Source of the DNA: Nothopassalora personata
Lineage: Eukaryota > Ascomycota > Dothideomycetes > Mycosphaerellales > Mycosphaerellaceae
Length of the DNA stretch: 64,000 nt
Assembly: GCA_033816765.1 (NCBI GenBank)
Contig: CM066297.1
Location: forward strand, 738,573-802,572
Direction: 5' to 3'
Shown: one piece after another, positions 31,234-43,474 of the stretch
How positions within the stretch are numbered: the first letter of the stretch is position 1
How the letters are laid out: every line of letters begins with the position of its first letter
Notes under the pieces: generated by a model
Databases searched by the model: none
Seen by the model: only the letters and a program-made list of their open reading frames with translations
What the model was told of the DNA's origin: nothing
Position numbers and translations under genes: made by a program

Positions 31234-33069
31234 AGTGGTGCCAAGAGGCAGCGAACGGAGAGCAATGAAGATGGGACGCCGGCGGTTACTGGGCAGCCGC
31301 CGCTCGGGGCGGCGGACCATCATTGAAGTGGTCTGCTCACCGTCCTGCTCCGTGACTCTGTCAGTTCGCGGGAGCATCGGCGTTCATGGCGGCTTGTACA
31401 GCGTGCGTGTTGACCTAGCGAGGAATGGATCAGGGAGGATTGACTTGGGTGCGATACCCGCTCTTGTTCTTGCGCGTTTCTTTGTTGGCGGTACGGGGTA
31501 CTGCAGTAGTACTCTGAACGTGGCAGCATTCTTCTTGTTTGACGATGACGCTTGTATATAGCGACGATATGTATTCATTCTCCCTCTCCAGCCGTCCTCT
31601 GGGTGGCATTCGTTTTTCAATCAGGTACTACACATACCTAATGAGCACTGCGGAGTCCTGGCATGCGTCGCATCGCACAGCCTGGAGTTTGCAGGTCCCT
31701 CAAGGTTGACGATCTGAACTTGTGCCAAGTCTACCTCCAGGTCGGGAAACAGAGGAGCTGTACATCAACACGAGGCCCACCTAATGTGTATTGCTGTAGA
31801 CGACCTAGTGAACAGGAGTCACCGGGACGTCCCACCTTCACGACTTGGTTGGCTGGGCAGACCAGGAAGACGCAGACAGCAAACGATACTCTATCTCTCT
31901 TGTGGTGCGGCCTGGAGGACGGTGATACAAACGTGATATGCAATCGACCGCATTTGCTCTGCACGTACGTTGGGAAAAGCCCCACCCATGCCTGAAGGAT
32001 AGCTGAGGGCGCTTGAAGCGAAGGCCATTGAGCGCCAAGCTTGACCAATACACCGTCTTAAAAGAGGAATGGCACACACCACGTCTCAAGCGACATGCAG
32101 ATGGGACCGGACTACGCTGCAATTGTAGCGCAACGTCACACACAACCTTCTCAACTACAGTGAATTGGCCGGAAGCATATATATACTCAATCAACATCAA
32201 TGCCCACGGACGCCACAGCAGCCCATACCACTTCCCCTTTCTCCCGTCCTTGCAAATGCTGAACCAGCTTCTATCTCCCGTCCCAATACACGACACTTGA
32301 CGGCCCAGGAACCCGAGCCTTGCGTGAAACCCCTTTTGCTCCGTGGAGCCGAATTCCCCAAAGAAAACTCCCATGGGATGAAAAAACATCACGGAGCAAG
32401 CCACGCCACGCCACTCGTCCTGCTTCGCTCGGAAATTTCCCATCACGAAGCCCAAACAAAGCTGCACCGCAGCATGACAAGGATGGCTCGAACGAAGCAT
32501 GGACAAGCAAGCACCGGTCAATTCTTGTAGCTATCGACCCGCGCTACTGTAGCGGAGATATCTGAGAAGGTGAAGAATGTTGATCGAGGATACCACCAGG
32601 GCGCCGCTTGACAATGGAATTCTAGCATATCGCGGCCATATCAGCAGCATAGATACCTACCTGCAGATACTTCGAGGCATGGGATGCTCTCACTGCCCAA
32701 TACACCTGTGAGGCCATCTCGGAGGCGAACCGAGTCACTTGACAAAAACCGGAATACAGACGGCAGAGTTGTGAAGCGCGTCAGGCAACGCGCACGAATC
32801 GAGTATCGCGCATCCGCATCAGTATCACAGAGAGGCGAGGTCGATTCGAAGCACCAGGCGGGCTGCCTGGAAAGGGAGAATCAGAATACATAAGCGGTAC
32901 ATCACAAGACCACTTAATGTACTACCACACCGCCGATCTGCATGCTTTCGCATGGGTTTATACTACCGCATAGAATACATCATAGACATCTAAGCGTACA
33001 GTGACATTAACGCGACGGCGCGTCGTCGCTACTCGAGCCATCCCGCCCACCACGGCGAGGGCTCAGGTC
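31234..33069. other. 1.8-kb intergenic region
   Basis: 3' flanks of the C2 gene and of clathrin (the genes converge). Only short overlapping ORFs without recognisable content; I see no gene, RNA or repeat here. Confidence 0.55.
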
Positions 33070-36000
33070 CTATCTGAAGCCACCTGCCATACCCATTGGA
33101 GTGACTCCTCCATATCCCGTCGGCTGCGGCATAATACCATTTGGCTGGCCTATCGGTCCCTGAGTAAGCATCAGCCTCGATTGTCCTAAGATTGGCCCAG
33201 TTTCCTCTGGCTTCGCATTGGCGGCCTCCTTTGCCTTCCTCTCATCATTGTCCCTCTTGAGCTCCGAAATGGTTGATGCCTGTTGTGACATGTAGTTGAT
33301 CATGAATGGCATCGTGAAGTCGTTAAGTCCATGACGCCACGAGATCTCCATGACGGTGTGCAGTGGGATGAGGTCGTAGCATGCGTAGAGCATACCCACG
33401 TAGCACTCCTTGCTGCCGATGTCGACAAAGTAGCGGAGCAGCTCTTCCACGACCTCAGTCTTGCCTGACATCGCAGATGTCTCGATGGCGTCCTTGTAGA
33501 GCTTGTCCTGCTTGGAAAGCTGGATGGACTTGTCCCATCTCTTATTCTTGCGGTAGATGTTCGCAGCGATCTGTCGGAAGAACACGAGCTCGTGCTTCTC
33601 TAGTCGCTGCGCCAGGGCGATGGCCTCGTAGTTGTCGAAGTTCTCGACGCTGTCACGCAGCTGCTTGTAGTCCTCTTCCTCGATCAGCAAGTCGTTGATC
33701 GCGTCGTTGACAGCGCGCTTGTTCTGCGACTGGACGTTGAGCAGGAATGGTTTGATGAGCGGGATATTGTCGGACTTCTCGAACATCTTCACCACGCGGG
33801 TGACATCGATGCGAGGGGTGAGCGCCTGTAGCAGGTCGGTAATGAGAGATGGCTGTTCCTGCAAATAGAAGTTGAGGCCGCGATAGTAGATCTCAAGGTT
33901 GGCCACTTTGACGATTGTCTCCTTGAAGGATTGATGCTCCCACGCATCGGCAGCGCGCTCCATCATGGCAAGTGCTGCATTGTCGTATTCGTCGTAGTGC
34001 GTGTACAAGAAGACAAGCTCTGGCCAGAGATGTGCTTCCTCAACAGCGCGGATCATTTTTGGAATATTGATACGGCCTGGAGACTGTTAGCACGAAGCCT
34101 AGACATAACGTTGCGTCGAGTGACTTACCCCAGAAGATACGAAGATGCTCCATGACGCGCTCTGGATGGTACTTGCTGAGTGCGATGCCGAGCTCGGTAA
34201 ACATGCCTGCAAGTATAGTCAGTGCATCATCTCAATGACAATCCTGTATGGAAATATAACATACCCATATGAGCTCGCTCAAGACCAAGACCAGCTTCAA
34301 GCAGCGAAATAAGCTCATCAAAGTAGCCGTTACGCTCGTATTGCTTGACCAGATCGGTAAGCTCTTCGGCGTGCACGATGAGGTTGAGACCGCAGATCTG
34401 CGCAAGGCGGAACTCCTTCTTGGCCACACACGCCTCGTTGACCTGCTTCCAGACCTTGACGCTGTTTGCCTTTCGCGCGCACTCAACAGCAGCTTGGTAG
34501 TCGTTGAGGTGTACGAGTGTCGTAGCAAGCTTAGCCCAGTTCGAGATCGATGTGAAAAAGATCTTGGCGGCCTCGTGGTAGCCCTCTTCGTACGCCTTGT
34601 CTCCAGACTCCTCGATATTGGCGACGTTCGACGCGCGCAAGAACTCCTCGAGCTCGGGCAGTTGGTTGGTGCGGGCGTAGCAGAAGGCAAGAGCGGTGTC
34701 GACAGGTGGCTCGCGGAGAGTCTTGCGGGCCATACGCAGGTACTTGATAAGATCATCGTCTTTGCCAGCATGTGTGGCTGTCTCGATGACTTCGTCGTAG
34801 TTCGATGGGTCCTGCGCGCGGATGTAAGACTCGATCGAATCTGTTACGCGCAGCCCATCGAGCTGTGCCTTGGCAGTTCGGCTCCAAACTTCGGGAAGGT
34901 CGACTTGTTCGGCGTATTCCTGTGCACGATCGATGCTGACAATGTGGTCGACAAGAACATTGGCTGCTTCGAGGTGGTTGCCGGCCTTCTTGTAGATGAG
35001 GAAGGCTTCCTCGTACATGCCAACCTCGATACACTGCTGTGCGATATCGTCTGGGCTATACTGATCGAGGCGCTCGATGTAGCCTGCAACACGACCGCGA
35101 TCAGACTTGGCGGCTGTGAGCATAAGCAGGTTCTGCAAGTTGGCGTTGTCACTGAAGACGGATGGCTCGAGAATGATCTTCTCCAGAAGCTCGATGAGCT
35201 CGACCGGCATATCAGCGTCGATGAAGGCCTTGACAGCGATTGACACTTGCTCGGGATCTTGAGACTCGGGGACGGCAGTTGAGATGACCTGATCCACGAG
35301 AGATCTGCGGTGAATGTTGTTGTCAGAGAGCACGTAGGACCAGATTTCCGAGTCAGCACGGTCCAGGAGATAACGCGCTTGTGCCCTGAACATGGAGTTC
35401 TCGTTCGTGATGCTGATCAACTCCAGATCATTCTGTCCCTTGCTGTACGCGATGAAGGCCAAGTTGGGATCACGCTTTTCACAGTACTTGCCCACCTGGA
35501 GCGTGTCGTACTGATCGTTGTCCTTGAGCCATTGTTCCGGGTTCGAATTGCCTGGATCGCTGTTAGTATATCTTGATCGCCGTATGAGTGGGAACACATA
35601 CTGTCAATGTAGATCTTGGCCAAAGCGTTGTACACAGCTTGCTGTTGGTTGCCTTGCTGCAGTGTGCTCTCCAAGAAAGGTAGCAGAAGCTTGAGACGGT
35701 TGCGTGACTCGACTTCCTGGACCAACTCGTCTATTGGGATCGATGCGGGAGACACAGAGTTTAGGAGGCCCTTGATGATGTTCTCGTCACAGTCCACGTC
35801 GAGCAGACCACCGACGACACCAGGAGTCCGGGCTGGGTTGACACGCTGAACGTAGACCTCGATCGATTTGAATTGCTGGTTCTTATACAGGTAGAGCACG
35901 AGGTCGTGCACCATGTTGAACCGATCGCAGACAATGATGAGCGGGAGTTGCTCGGAGAGCTTGGCCTCCTTGAGGAAGTTCTTGACCTTCTCCTAGGTGG

Positions 36001-38479
36001 GTATTAGCAGGAAGCAAGTAGAAGGAGTCTGTACTGTTGATACTCACCGGATCGTAATGGTTGCTCTCTCGGCAGATACGCTCAACCTCTTGAAGCTGAC
36101 CCATGGTAGTGGCTGCCTCGATGTACTTGAAGGTGACTTCCTTGTCCTCACTGAGATTGACTATGCCACCGAGGTAGAAGTACAGACCCTCTGCAGTGCG
36201 GTACTTCTCGAGAAGATCGATAATTCGGGTAGGTCCAAAGAGGTCCGAGTACTTCTTGGCAATGTTGATCACAGCCTGGAGATTCTGGCGGATGTTGACC
36301 TTGAGCATGTCGTCGAGACACTCCATCGCGAGGTCCACGGTAAGGCGGCCAAAGTAGTTCGTGAGAAATTCCTGCCATGGTGTCAGTGTGTACGGCCGGA
36401 TACCACGGGACGCACACTCACCTCAGGGATCTTGTCAGTCTGCACGATCACGCGTTTCACAGAAGCAGGGTCCTCGTAGTGCTCGAGTGCACGAGTGAGC
36501 AGGCCAGCGTTCTCACACAGCTGTGCAATCTTCGCTTTGTCGTAGTAGGAGAACATCTCGTTGCCAAGGATGGCATCAGCAACTTGTGGTGCGTTCATCA
36601 AGTTCATCTCGAGAAGACGAGTCTGGAGGTGACCTTGCTCTGGCAGGTTTGGGGCAAGTACATCGAGGAGGAAAGCTGTGGCTTGCTGAATCATGCCTTG
36701 CGACTGGAAGATATCCAGTGTTCGCTCGACATCGATCAAGCTAGGATCTTCGCGAGCGATGCTAGTCGCAAATTCGGCACCCTGTTGACATGTTAGCTAC
36801 ATTTTGTGAGAACCTTGAGCGGAAGGTACTTAATTTCTCGGGATTGACCCTACATATATGCTGGATCAGGGCGTTAAAGTCCGGTGTGTATCCAGCTTGT
36901 CGTGCGTAGGGTAGGATCTGGTCGAAGCTGCCGGACTCAGCCATAGCTGCGATGACCTTCTGCGATGCACCAGCCTCTTGGTAGATCTGCTGCGCCAAGG
37001 CTACATCGTGCAGACGAACAAGATCGCCAAGCTGTTCTGAGCAGCCCAGCTTGCCCTCCTTCATCCACTTCTCCAGGAGGTGCTTACGGTTCTGCTGCAG
37101 AACGGGTCTCGCTAGCTCGAGGGTCTCGTGCTGGTTGAGCTTGCCCTTGTCAAGGAGCATACCAAAGTATTGCAGGATGACCGACAACTGTCCCTGCTGT
37201 TGAGGCACAGACTTGAAGCGTTCGATCGTTTGTGGTGTTCGGAGGAATCCCTGGGGAGAGTTTGCAGCAGTCTTGGCAGCTTGCTGGTAGTCACCCATGT
37301 TCAACAGCTGGTCGAATCGCTGCTGGTATAACGAATCCGCGCCTGGCAATCCTGCTCTTGATGCAAGCTTGTACGCAAGCTCTGCGTTCTCGGGGTTCTG
37401 TAGAAGGTATGGGATGACCGTGTTCTCGTCAACGCTCACGGCAAGCACCTGGCCCTTCCTGTTCACGCCGACTATACCAGATCCATCCTCATCGCCTGCG
37501 GTTGTGAAGATCGTGTCGCTCGAAATGCGGTTCATGAAGATGGTCGTGCCGGTCTCGAGATCGTAGAGGTGGATGAAGCCGTACTTGGTTACAAGGTAGA
37601 TGACCTTGTACTTTGAGGAGACCTGCATGGCCACCGGGAAGTCGTTCGTCGCCTCAGCCGGGAAGTAGATGTCCACCGCCTTCTTCTGGAAGACTGGGTT
37701 CGGCGCTTGGTGATCGACTTCAACAATGTGTAGCTTGGCGCCGGTCGCGGATCGATTCGCGAAGGTGAAGAGCTTGGAGTCTGCTGGCGCGTCTTCCAGT
37801 CGCAGTGTGCCAAAAGCCGCAGCGTGTCCTTCGATGGCCTGGCTGATGCCCCGATCCCGCGAATACAGCTGCATGCTGCCAACCACGCGACCTTGCTGCT
37901 GCGAGATGCCTACCACGACCATCCACTTCTCGTCATCGGCAACGCGGTAGTTGATGATCTGGCAGCCTGCCAGGTTCTGGTTGCGGTCGAACATCTTCTG
38001 AGGCGCGACCTGGGCCGGGTCGAAGATGTTCCAGTGGTAGACGCTGGTGTCCGTAACAAGGCCGAGCGACGAATCACTGAACCACTTCCAGAAGACCACA
38101 TCCTCCGTCATTGTTGTGCTCTTGATCTTGCTCTTTTGTGCCAAGTCGAATATCTGCAGCGTCTTGCCGCCCGCCTTGAGCGCAATGATCTCCTTGTTCC
38201 AGTGCATAATGGCGCTGTCGGCCTTGATGGGCCGGCGCATGACGCTGTTACCATTCTTGAGGTTGACGATTATCACCTCCGGTTGCGCATTGTCGTCGAC
38301 CTTCTGACGTACACACACGAAGTGGTCTGATTCGAGTGTGCATGAGTTGAAGCCTATTGAAGCGGGCTATAGGCATGGTCAGCGCTGTCACCATTGGGAG
38401 GGTGGTCATGCGCGCGTACCTGGATGCCAACAGATGTGAGGTTCAGCTGTTCTGTGAACTTGATAGGTAGCGACGCCAT
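33070..38479 (-). CDS. CHC1: Clathrin heavy chain
   Basis: Eight exons: 38479-38420, 38366-36834, 36781-36422, 36371-36048, 35992-35602, 35551-34265, 34206-34129, 34076-33070, summing to 5,040 nt (1,679 aa), the usual length for this protein. It starts [20 protein letters not shown], with the N-terminal beta-propeller ([28 protein letters not shown]), then the alpha-solenoid leg repeats (e.g. [38 protein letters not shown]) and a Gln/Gly/Pro-rich tail near the trimerisation end. It forms the triskelion coat of endocytic and trans-Golgi vesicles. Introns are 50-58 nt with GT-AG ends, except intron 2 (36,782-36,833), which begins TTAAGT where GTAAGT is expected; every other joint keeps frame. 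That base is either a sequencing error or a real donor mutation. Confidence 0.97.
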
Positions 38480-39099
38480 GATGGCGGCATGCGAGGTGGG
38501 GGCGCGTCAATGAGGGTATTATTACTGTGCGTATCTATCAGGACCAAAAGAGCGGAAGGAAATCGTCACTGCGTGGTGGGTAGGGGATGTGCGGGTCGTG
38601 ATTGCCTTGAGCAGCATTAGGGAGGGAGAACTTGTGGATGAGGACAGGCAAGCACAAGCGCAACACAGCTGCAGTTCGGCCCGTGTTCTGGCTCGTGCAC
38701 TGCCGACAGCCTCCGTAACAGTATCTCCACCGAGCGCGACCTACTTTGAGAACTGTACGAACCGTTCCTAGCTATATTGCTACTTTCTGATTGGAAGTCA
38801 GTAACAGTATACCTTCCCGTGTGTGGAAGGATGTAAGACATATGGCTGTGCGCACTTCGGATGCTTCAATTCGGCTATCGCGAAAGCGCTATGTACAAGG
38901 TGTACGATCTGTGATCCTCTCAGATCTAGAGTCGAGCCCACCGCACAGTCCGCGAGTCTCCACGGTCACACTCGTTGCTGACGAGGACCGCCAGCAGGCA
39001 CGGCGTCCTCACGTGAACATCCCGACAGTACCTTTGGTGTACTTGGCAGGATTGGGGAGACATGGTAAGGTGATGCCCTTCCGCCGCCCTGGGTTCTGA
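38480..39099. other. Clathrin upstream region
   Basis: Presumed promoter and 5' UTR of clathrin heavy chain plus unique spacer; no coding content recognised. Confidence 0.5.
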
Positions 39100-39755
39100 T
39101 CAATAGCTCAATGCTCTTTGCCACTCGTCATCACTGTCGGAGAGAGCGTGTCCATGCGCCGCCAGACTCAAGCCTATACCTCTCAGGTAAAGCATGTGCG
39201 AAAGCTTGCCCAAGGTGGCGTCCACCTCATCGCGCTTGAATACTGTGACGACCTTGCCTCTCGCGCTGCCCTCGACCTGGCAGTACCCACCAAGGCAGCC
39301 TTGAGCCACCAACATCCGCTGCCAGCTTCCGAAGTACCTTGGATCATCGTGTCGTCTGGCTCTCGAAAGCATCTTTGGCCGTAGGACACCATGGTGCCCA
39401 CTCTGACGAGCTTACGAGGTTGCCCCTATTTCTCTGTGTTGCGCTCGCCGTGAGCATAGGGGCTCTGATGCTTGAATCAGAGCATGTGCTGCACCTTGTC
39501 GGGTCTCTCGACGACGTGTTTGAAGCCAGTGTTAACGCGGTGAGCAAACAGCACTGTCTTCATGACGCTCCGGCTTGAAGGTTTGGGAATGCTCCGAAGA
39601 ATCTGCTCGAGCACTTCGTAGGTGGCGAAGACTTGCTGTGCGACAATGCAAGGCTTCTTAGTGTTTGGAATGACTTCCGATGGTATAATCGATGGATCTT
39701 TCAGTGCGAGTCCTACATGTACACGGATACACAGAGACACCGGCCATAGAGCCAT
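39100..39755 (-). pseudogene. F-box-like protein pseudogene
   Basis: The minus strand from the ATG at 39,755 reads an F-box-like segment (QQVFATYEVLEQILRSIP ... VLFAHRVNTGFK), then stops at 39,477. The family-typical remainder continues in other frames (YFGSWQRMLVAQ, KVVTVFKRDEVDATLGKLSH) to a stop at 39,100. At least two frame changes separate the parts. F-box proteins link substrates to SCF ubiquitin ligases; small proteins of this style form large decaying families in Dothideomycetes. It lies head to head, 14 bp apart, with another broken F-box gene. Confidence 0.65.
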
Positions 39756-39769
39756 CCCTAGGGGGCGAC

Positions 39770-40540
39770 ATGGAGGTGAGTGAAGACCATATCCAGTCTC
39801 CTCTTGAACGCGACTGACCCACCTAGGATGCAAATGCAGCAACCAGAGTATTCGACATCACCGAGCTCGCCGAGACGATCTTTCTGAAGCTTCCGCTTTG
39901 ACGTCTACTTGTCGTTGTCCAACGCGTATGCAAGCTGTGGCACTCCACTGTCACAAGTTCGAGCAAGCTGCAGAAGCCGCTTTTCCTGCTACCCAAAGGA
40001 CTTGTCCTTTATCCACTGGCAGATCCCCCATATCTCGAGGACCTGTCAGGACATTCGGTCGCTCGCAAGGACGTAGCTCGAAATCCATGGCTCGAATACC
40101 TGGGTAAGAAAGCCGCGACCGCCGCCACGGACCGTAAGCGAGCGCGACTCTATGCACCAGAAGCGTCGTGGCGTCGACTGCTCATCACGCAACTACCGCT
40201 CGCTAGAAGCGAGTTTCTCGTCCGAGCGGAAGGCTTGCGAAGCTATCATCGGCAGACGCAGGATGGTGTCTGCTGGTTCGGAATGTTCTCGAGTGAAGAT
40301 AAGGCAGTGCCCCTATTAGGACTGGGTTCGGGTCAGTTCTGCGCGGACGTCAGTGCCTTCAGGAAGGATAAGACTGGTATTTACGCAAGGACACTCATAC
40401 CAAACTATACGAGGATACCTCGACATGCAGAGGACGTTGGAACGGCACATCAGTGGACATCACAGGCTGCGCACAAGTCACCAGAGCAGAGGAAACAGCA
40501 AAGGACACCTACAGGAAGAAAGCTCGCCGCAGAAGTGTAA
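39770..40540 (+). pseudogene. F-box-like protein gene with an in-frame stop
   Basis: Two exons fit: ATGGAG (39,770-39,775), a 51-nt intron (GTGAGT ... CACCTAG, 39,776-39,826), then 39,827-40,540 in frame, about 239 codons. The protein begins MEDANAATRVFDITELAE and has the F-box core IFLKLP ... RLLVVVQRVCKLWHS. One TGA at 39,899-39,901, probably a former CGA arginine, interrupts the F-box; the rest is open. It is either a recent pseudogene or a sequencing error. Confidence 0.7.
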
Positions 40541-40808
40541 GGCACTCCGCAATGAAGCAAAAAGTGGCAAGACGAGAATCAAATGGTTTTGCAGCTGCAC
40601 ATGAATCGGGACACCCGGTGAAGCCAACTTCGCATGGAAGGTACCATTGTATTTGATCTCGCTCATGCACGACAGCTCCGATAGGCCGTTGACGTGTGTA
40701 CTATCTTCCTGACCATCACGTTCATGCCTCGCTCTTTTGCGCCCGATCCCATGCTCCATCTTTTGCTCCATGACTATAAACATGCCTTGACTGCTATCGT
40801 GGCACCGT

Positions 40809-41600
40809 CTATCGGACGATACCCTCGAAGCGGTTCTTGTACCACTTGATGGTTTCGTTCTGGTCGATCCGGTGGGAGGCTCCGATTCTGGACTTGCAGC
40901 GGCGACGCTTGGCGACACGCTCACCTGGGCGGGTCCTGTCAATAGAATGTCAGTATTCCCTTCATGACCAAGCAGCTTCATCCATGTCCCGACTTACATG
41001 CAGCAGTAGAAGTCCATGCCGTAAATACCGATCGCTGGGTCGTACTTGATACCAAGATCGATGTGCTCAGAGATACCGAAGCCGAAGTTGCCAGTCTCGG
41101 AGAAGTTGCGCTTGCGGAGCTCGTATTCCTTGACCTTAAGGCCACGCTCGAGAATCTCCTCTGCCTTTGGGCCACGGACGGTGACATGGACGGCGATCTT
41201 TTCGTTACGACGGATACCGAAGGTACGGACCGTGTAGCGGGCTTTGCCTGGAGTGTCGTGTCAACGAGTGATGATCAGTGCGCCAGGTCGCTCAGTACAT
41301 ACTGTAGACTGGAGTCTGACCAGACAGCTGCTCGAGCACCTTGGCGGCACGGGTAAGTCTGTCACCAGACTCGCCGACGGAGATGTTCAGGACGAGCTTC
41401 TGGATGCGCAGCTCTCGCATTGGGTTGGCCGCCTTGTCCTTGCCACCCTGGGTGCGGACATTTTGGCCATCGGCCTGCTGGGTTGAGTTCTCTCCTCGTG
41501 CCTGCGCAGCGCATTCGTGTTAGCAATTTGTTCCGTCTTTGTCGCGCGGCGCAGGTCGCATCGAGATAATGCATGTTGTGTGATGGTATGGACGTACCAT
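40809..41600 (-). CDS. RPL11: 60S ribosomal protein L11 (uL5)
   Basis: Four exons: 41600-41598, 41501-41303, 41247-40998, 40935-40809; 579 nt, 192 aa. The first coding exon is only the ATG (CAAA-ATG|GTACGT); the next begins GCACGAGGA, and the reading becomes [15 protein letters not shown] ... then the conserved core [56 protein letters not shown] and the C-terminus NRFEGIVR. It is part of the large-subunit central protuberance, contacting 5S rRNA. The N-terminal tail is longer than in yeast. Splice sites are canonical. It is divergent from SmB, sharing a 350-bp upstream region. Confidence 0.96.
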
Positions 41601-41950
41601 TTTGAGATGTGTCCGTCACGTCCTTGCTGTTGGCTGGTGGAGGAGTTTGACTGTCGTTCGGCGCGAACGTGGAAGAAGAGATTCGCTTCAAGCGGCATTT
41701 CTGCTGAGGTGGACCGAGATCTTGGCGCGCAAAGGCGGCTCTTCCCGGCCAGCGTTGCTCGAGAAGTTTGAGCGACCAGTTCGTGTGAAGCGAAGCAGGT
41801 TGGCAGGAAAGAAGATATCCACGCGCCACCAGCCTAACATCTCCACTTAATATTGCTGGCCTGGCGCATAGCCATCAGAAACTGAATAGCATCGACTAGC
41901 GACCACATCAACCCCATCCGAGTCGTGCTTAGGCACGCGACACCCCCGAG
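41601..41950. promoter_or_regulatory. Shared upstream region of RPL11 and SmB
   Basis: 350 bp between two divergent highly expressed genes must contain both promoters and 5' UTRs. I see no individual element that I would name with confidence. Confidence 0.5.
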
Positions 41951-42753
41951 ATGGCATCTCAGAAGCAGGGCAAGATGGTAAGCCACACCTTCACTCCACG
42001 CCCCAGGGAGTCCTTCGTTGACAGAGACAGACCGCTGATATGTGCTATAGCAAGGCTACGTGAGTATATCCTCTACCGTATGCGACCGAGCATCTTACTT
42101 ACACTCCACTAGATCAATTACCGAATGCGCGCGACCATGACCGATGGCAGACAATTGGTGGGCCAGATGCTGGCATTCGATAAGGTAGAAACCGCTACAA
42201 CATGAGCCATTGGGGCATTGCTGACATTGTGTAGCACATGAATTTGGTTCTCTCCGAATGCGAAGAATTCCGAAAGGTCAAGCGCAAGAGCAAGCAGGGT
42301 GGAGCGCCAGGCGCACAGGCAGGCGCACAAGTCATCGAGACTGAAGAGAAACGCATGCTGGGTCTGGCGATCGTTCGAGGTGCGACAATCGTATCCTGCG
42401 CAGTCGACGGACCTCCACCAGCAGATCCCGCTGCACGATTGGGACAGAGCGCTCCAGGTGGTGGCCCAGCAGCAGTCGCAGCAGGCCCAGGCATTTCAAA
42501 ACCAGCAGGACGAGGTGCAGGTATTGGACTACAGGGACCAGCTGCTGGTGTTGGTGGACCAGGTTTCCCAGGTGCTGGATTTCCAGGAGCACCACCTGCT
42601 GGTTTCCCAGGTCGCGGCGGCCCTCCTGCCGGCTTCCCTCCAGCTGGCTTCCCTCCCGGTGGTGTTCCTCCAGGGTTTGGCGCGCCACCTGGTTTCCAGC
42701 CTCCTGGCGGTCGTGGATTTGGTGCTCCACCGGGCGGATTTCCGGGCCGGTAG
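41951..42753 (+). CDS. SMB1: Small nuclear ribonucleoprotein SmB
   Basis: Four exons: 41951-41977, 42051-42059, 42113-42184, 42235-42753; 627 nt, 208 aa. Exon 2 is a 9-nt microexon encoding QGY (GCTATAG|CAAGGCTAC|GTGAGT). The N-terminal Sm fold is clear: KQGKMQGYINYRMRATMTDG, GQMLAFDKHMNLVLSECEEF (Sm1), and MLGLAIVRGATIVSCAVDGP (Sm2). The C-terminus is a long Gly/Pro/Phe/Ala repeat tail ending GGFPGR, typical of SmB/B'. It is a member of the heptameric Sm ring on spliceosomal U snRNAs. Confidence 0.96.
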
Positions 42754-43474
42754 ATGTGAGATATTGAGAGGAGATGGAGAATCACAGCATTAAAGCCACA
42801 GTCTCGAATCACAAAAGCGCGATCCTAAAGTGGGATAAAGCGGGAATATCCGCCGCGAAAGGAGACTATGTTGCCAACGAACAACACGCCCACCACAAGC
42901 CAACCCACAAGAAAGCTATGAGTTATGGGTCAAGGCAATGGCGGGCGAAAAGCAGAAGAATATCTAGCATTAGCGACGGCGTTCTTGAGATGCCAAGTAC
43001 GACGCGAATGGATGTTGAATGAGAGATCGTGATTATAATATTCATGAACCAGACCTCTACCTTGACTCTCTATGAGAGCGCTAACCGTGGTAATAGAAAT
43101 TGAGTATAGGCGATCAAATGTCGACGAGCAGAACCCAAGTCCGCCTATGTCGGCAAGGAATGTGCGGTTCTCTGTCTGCAGAACGCACGAAAGCAGTTCA
43201 GAGCTTCAGCGTTGCATCAACCTCATTCGATCCTAACAAGCGACGTCTCAGCGACCCAGCCACAATTCGACACCTCTCGATGGGCTGAATAGCACAGAGA
43301 CCCTTATATCCGTCATCTATATTTTCGCAGAGAACAAAGGTTACGTGTACCCTTCGGATGATTCATGGCTCCACACGGTTGCCTGGTGCTGCCTTAGATC
43401 CAGCAGGATCGACCACATGGCCATGTCAGCATATAAGCCGTTCGACCAAATTGCACTTGCTACACATCAGCGCG
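42754..43474. other. Intergenic region after SmB
   Basis: Unique sequence with short ORFs only. The frame of the next gene is open upstream of its ATG (from ~43,358) but only from a non-ATG codon. Confidence 0.5.

Noticed and set aside
34269..35243. 324-codon ORF on the plus strand
   Set aside because: Lies antisense to clathrin exon 6; leucine/valine-rich shadow of the real frame with no independent start, domain or splice logic.
42332..42730. Gln/Leu/Val-rich ORFs on both strands over SmB exon 4
   Set aside because: Shadows of the Gly/Pro repeat tail of SmB in other frames.
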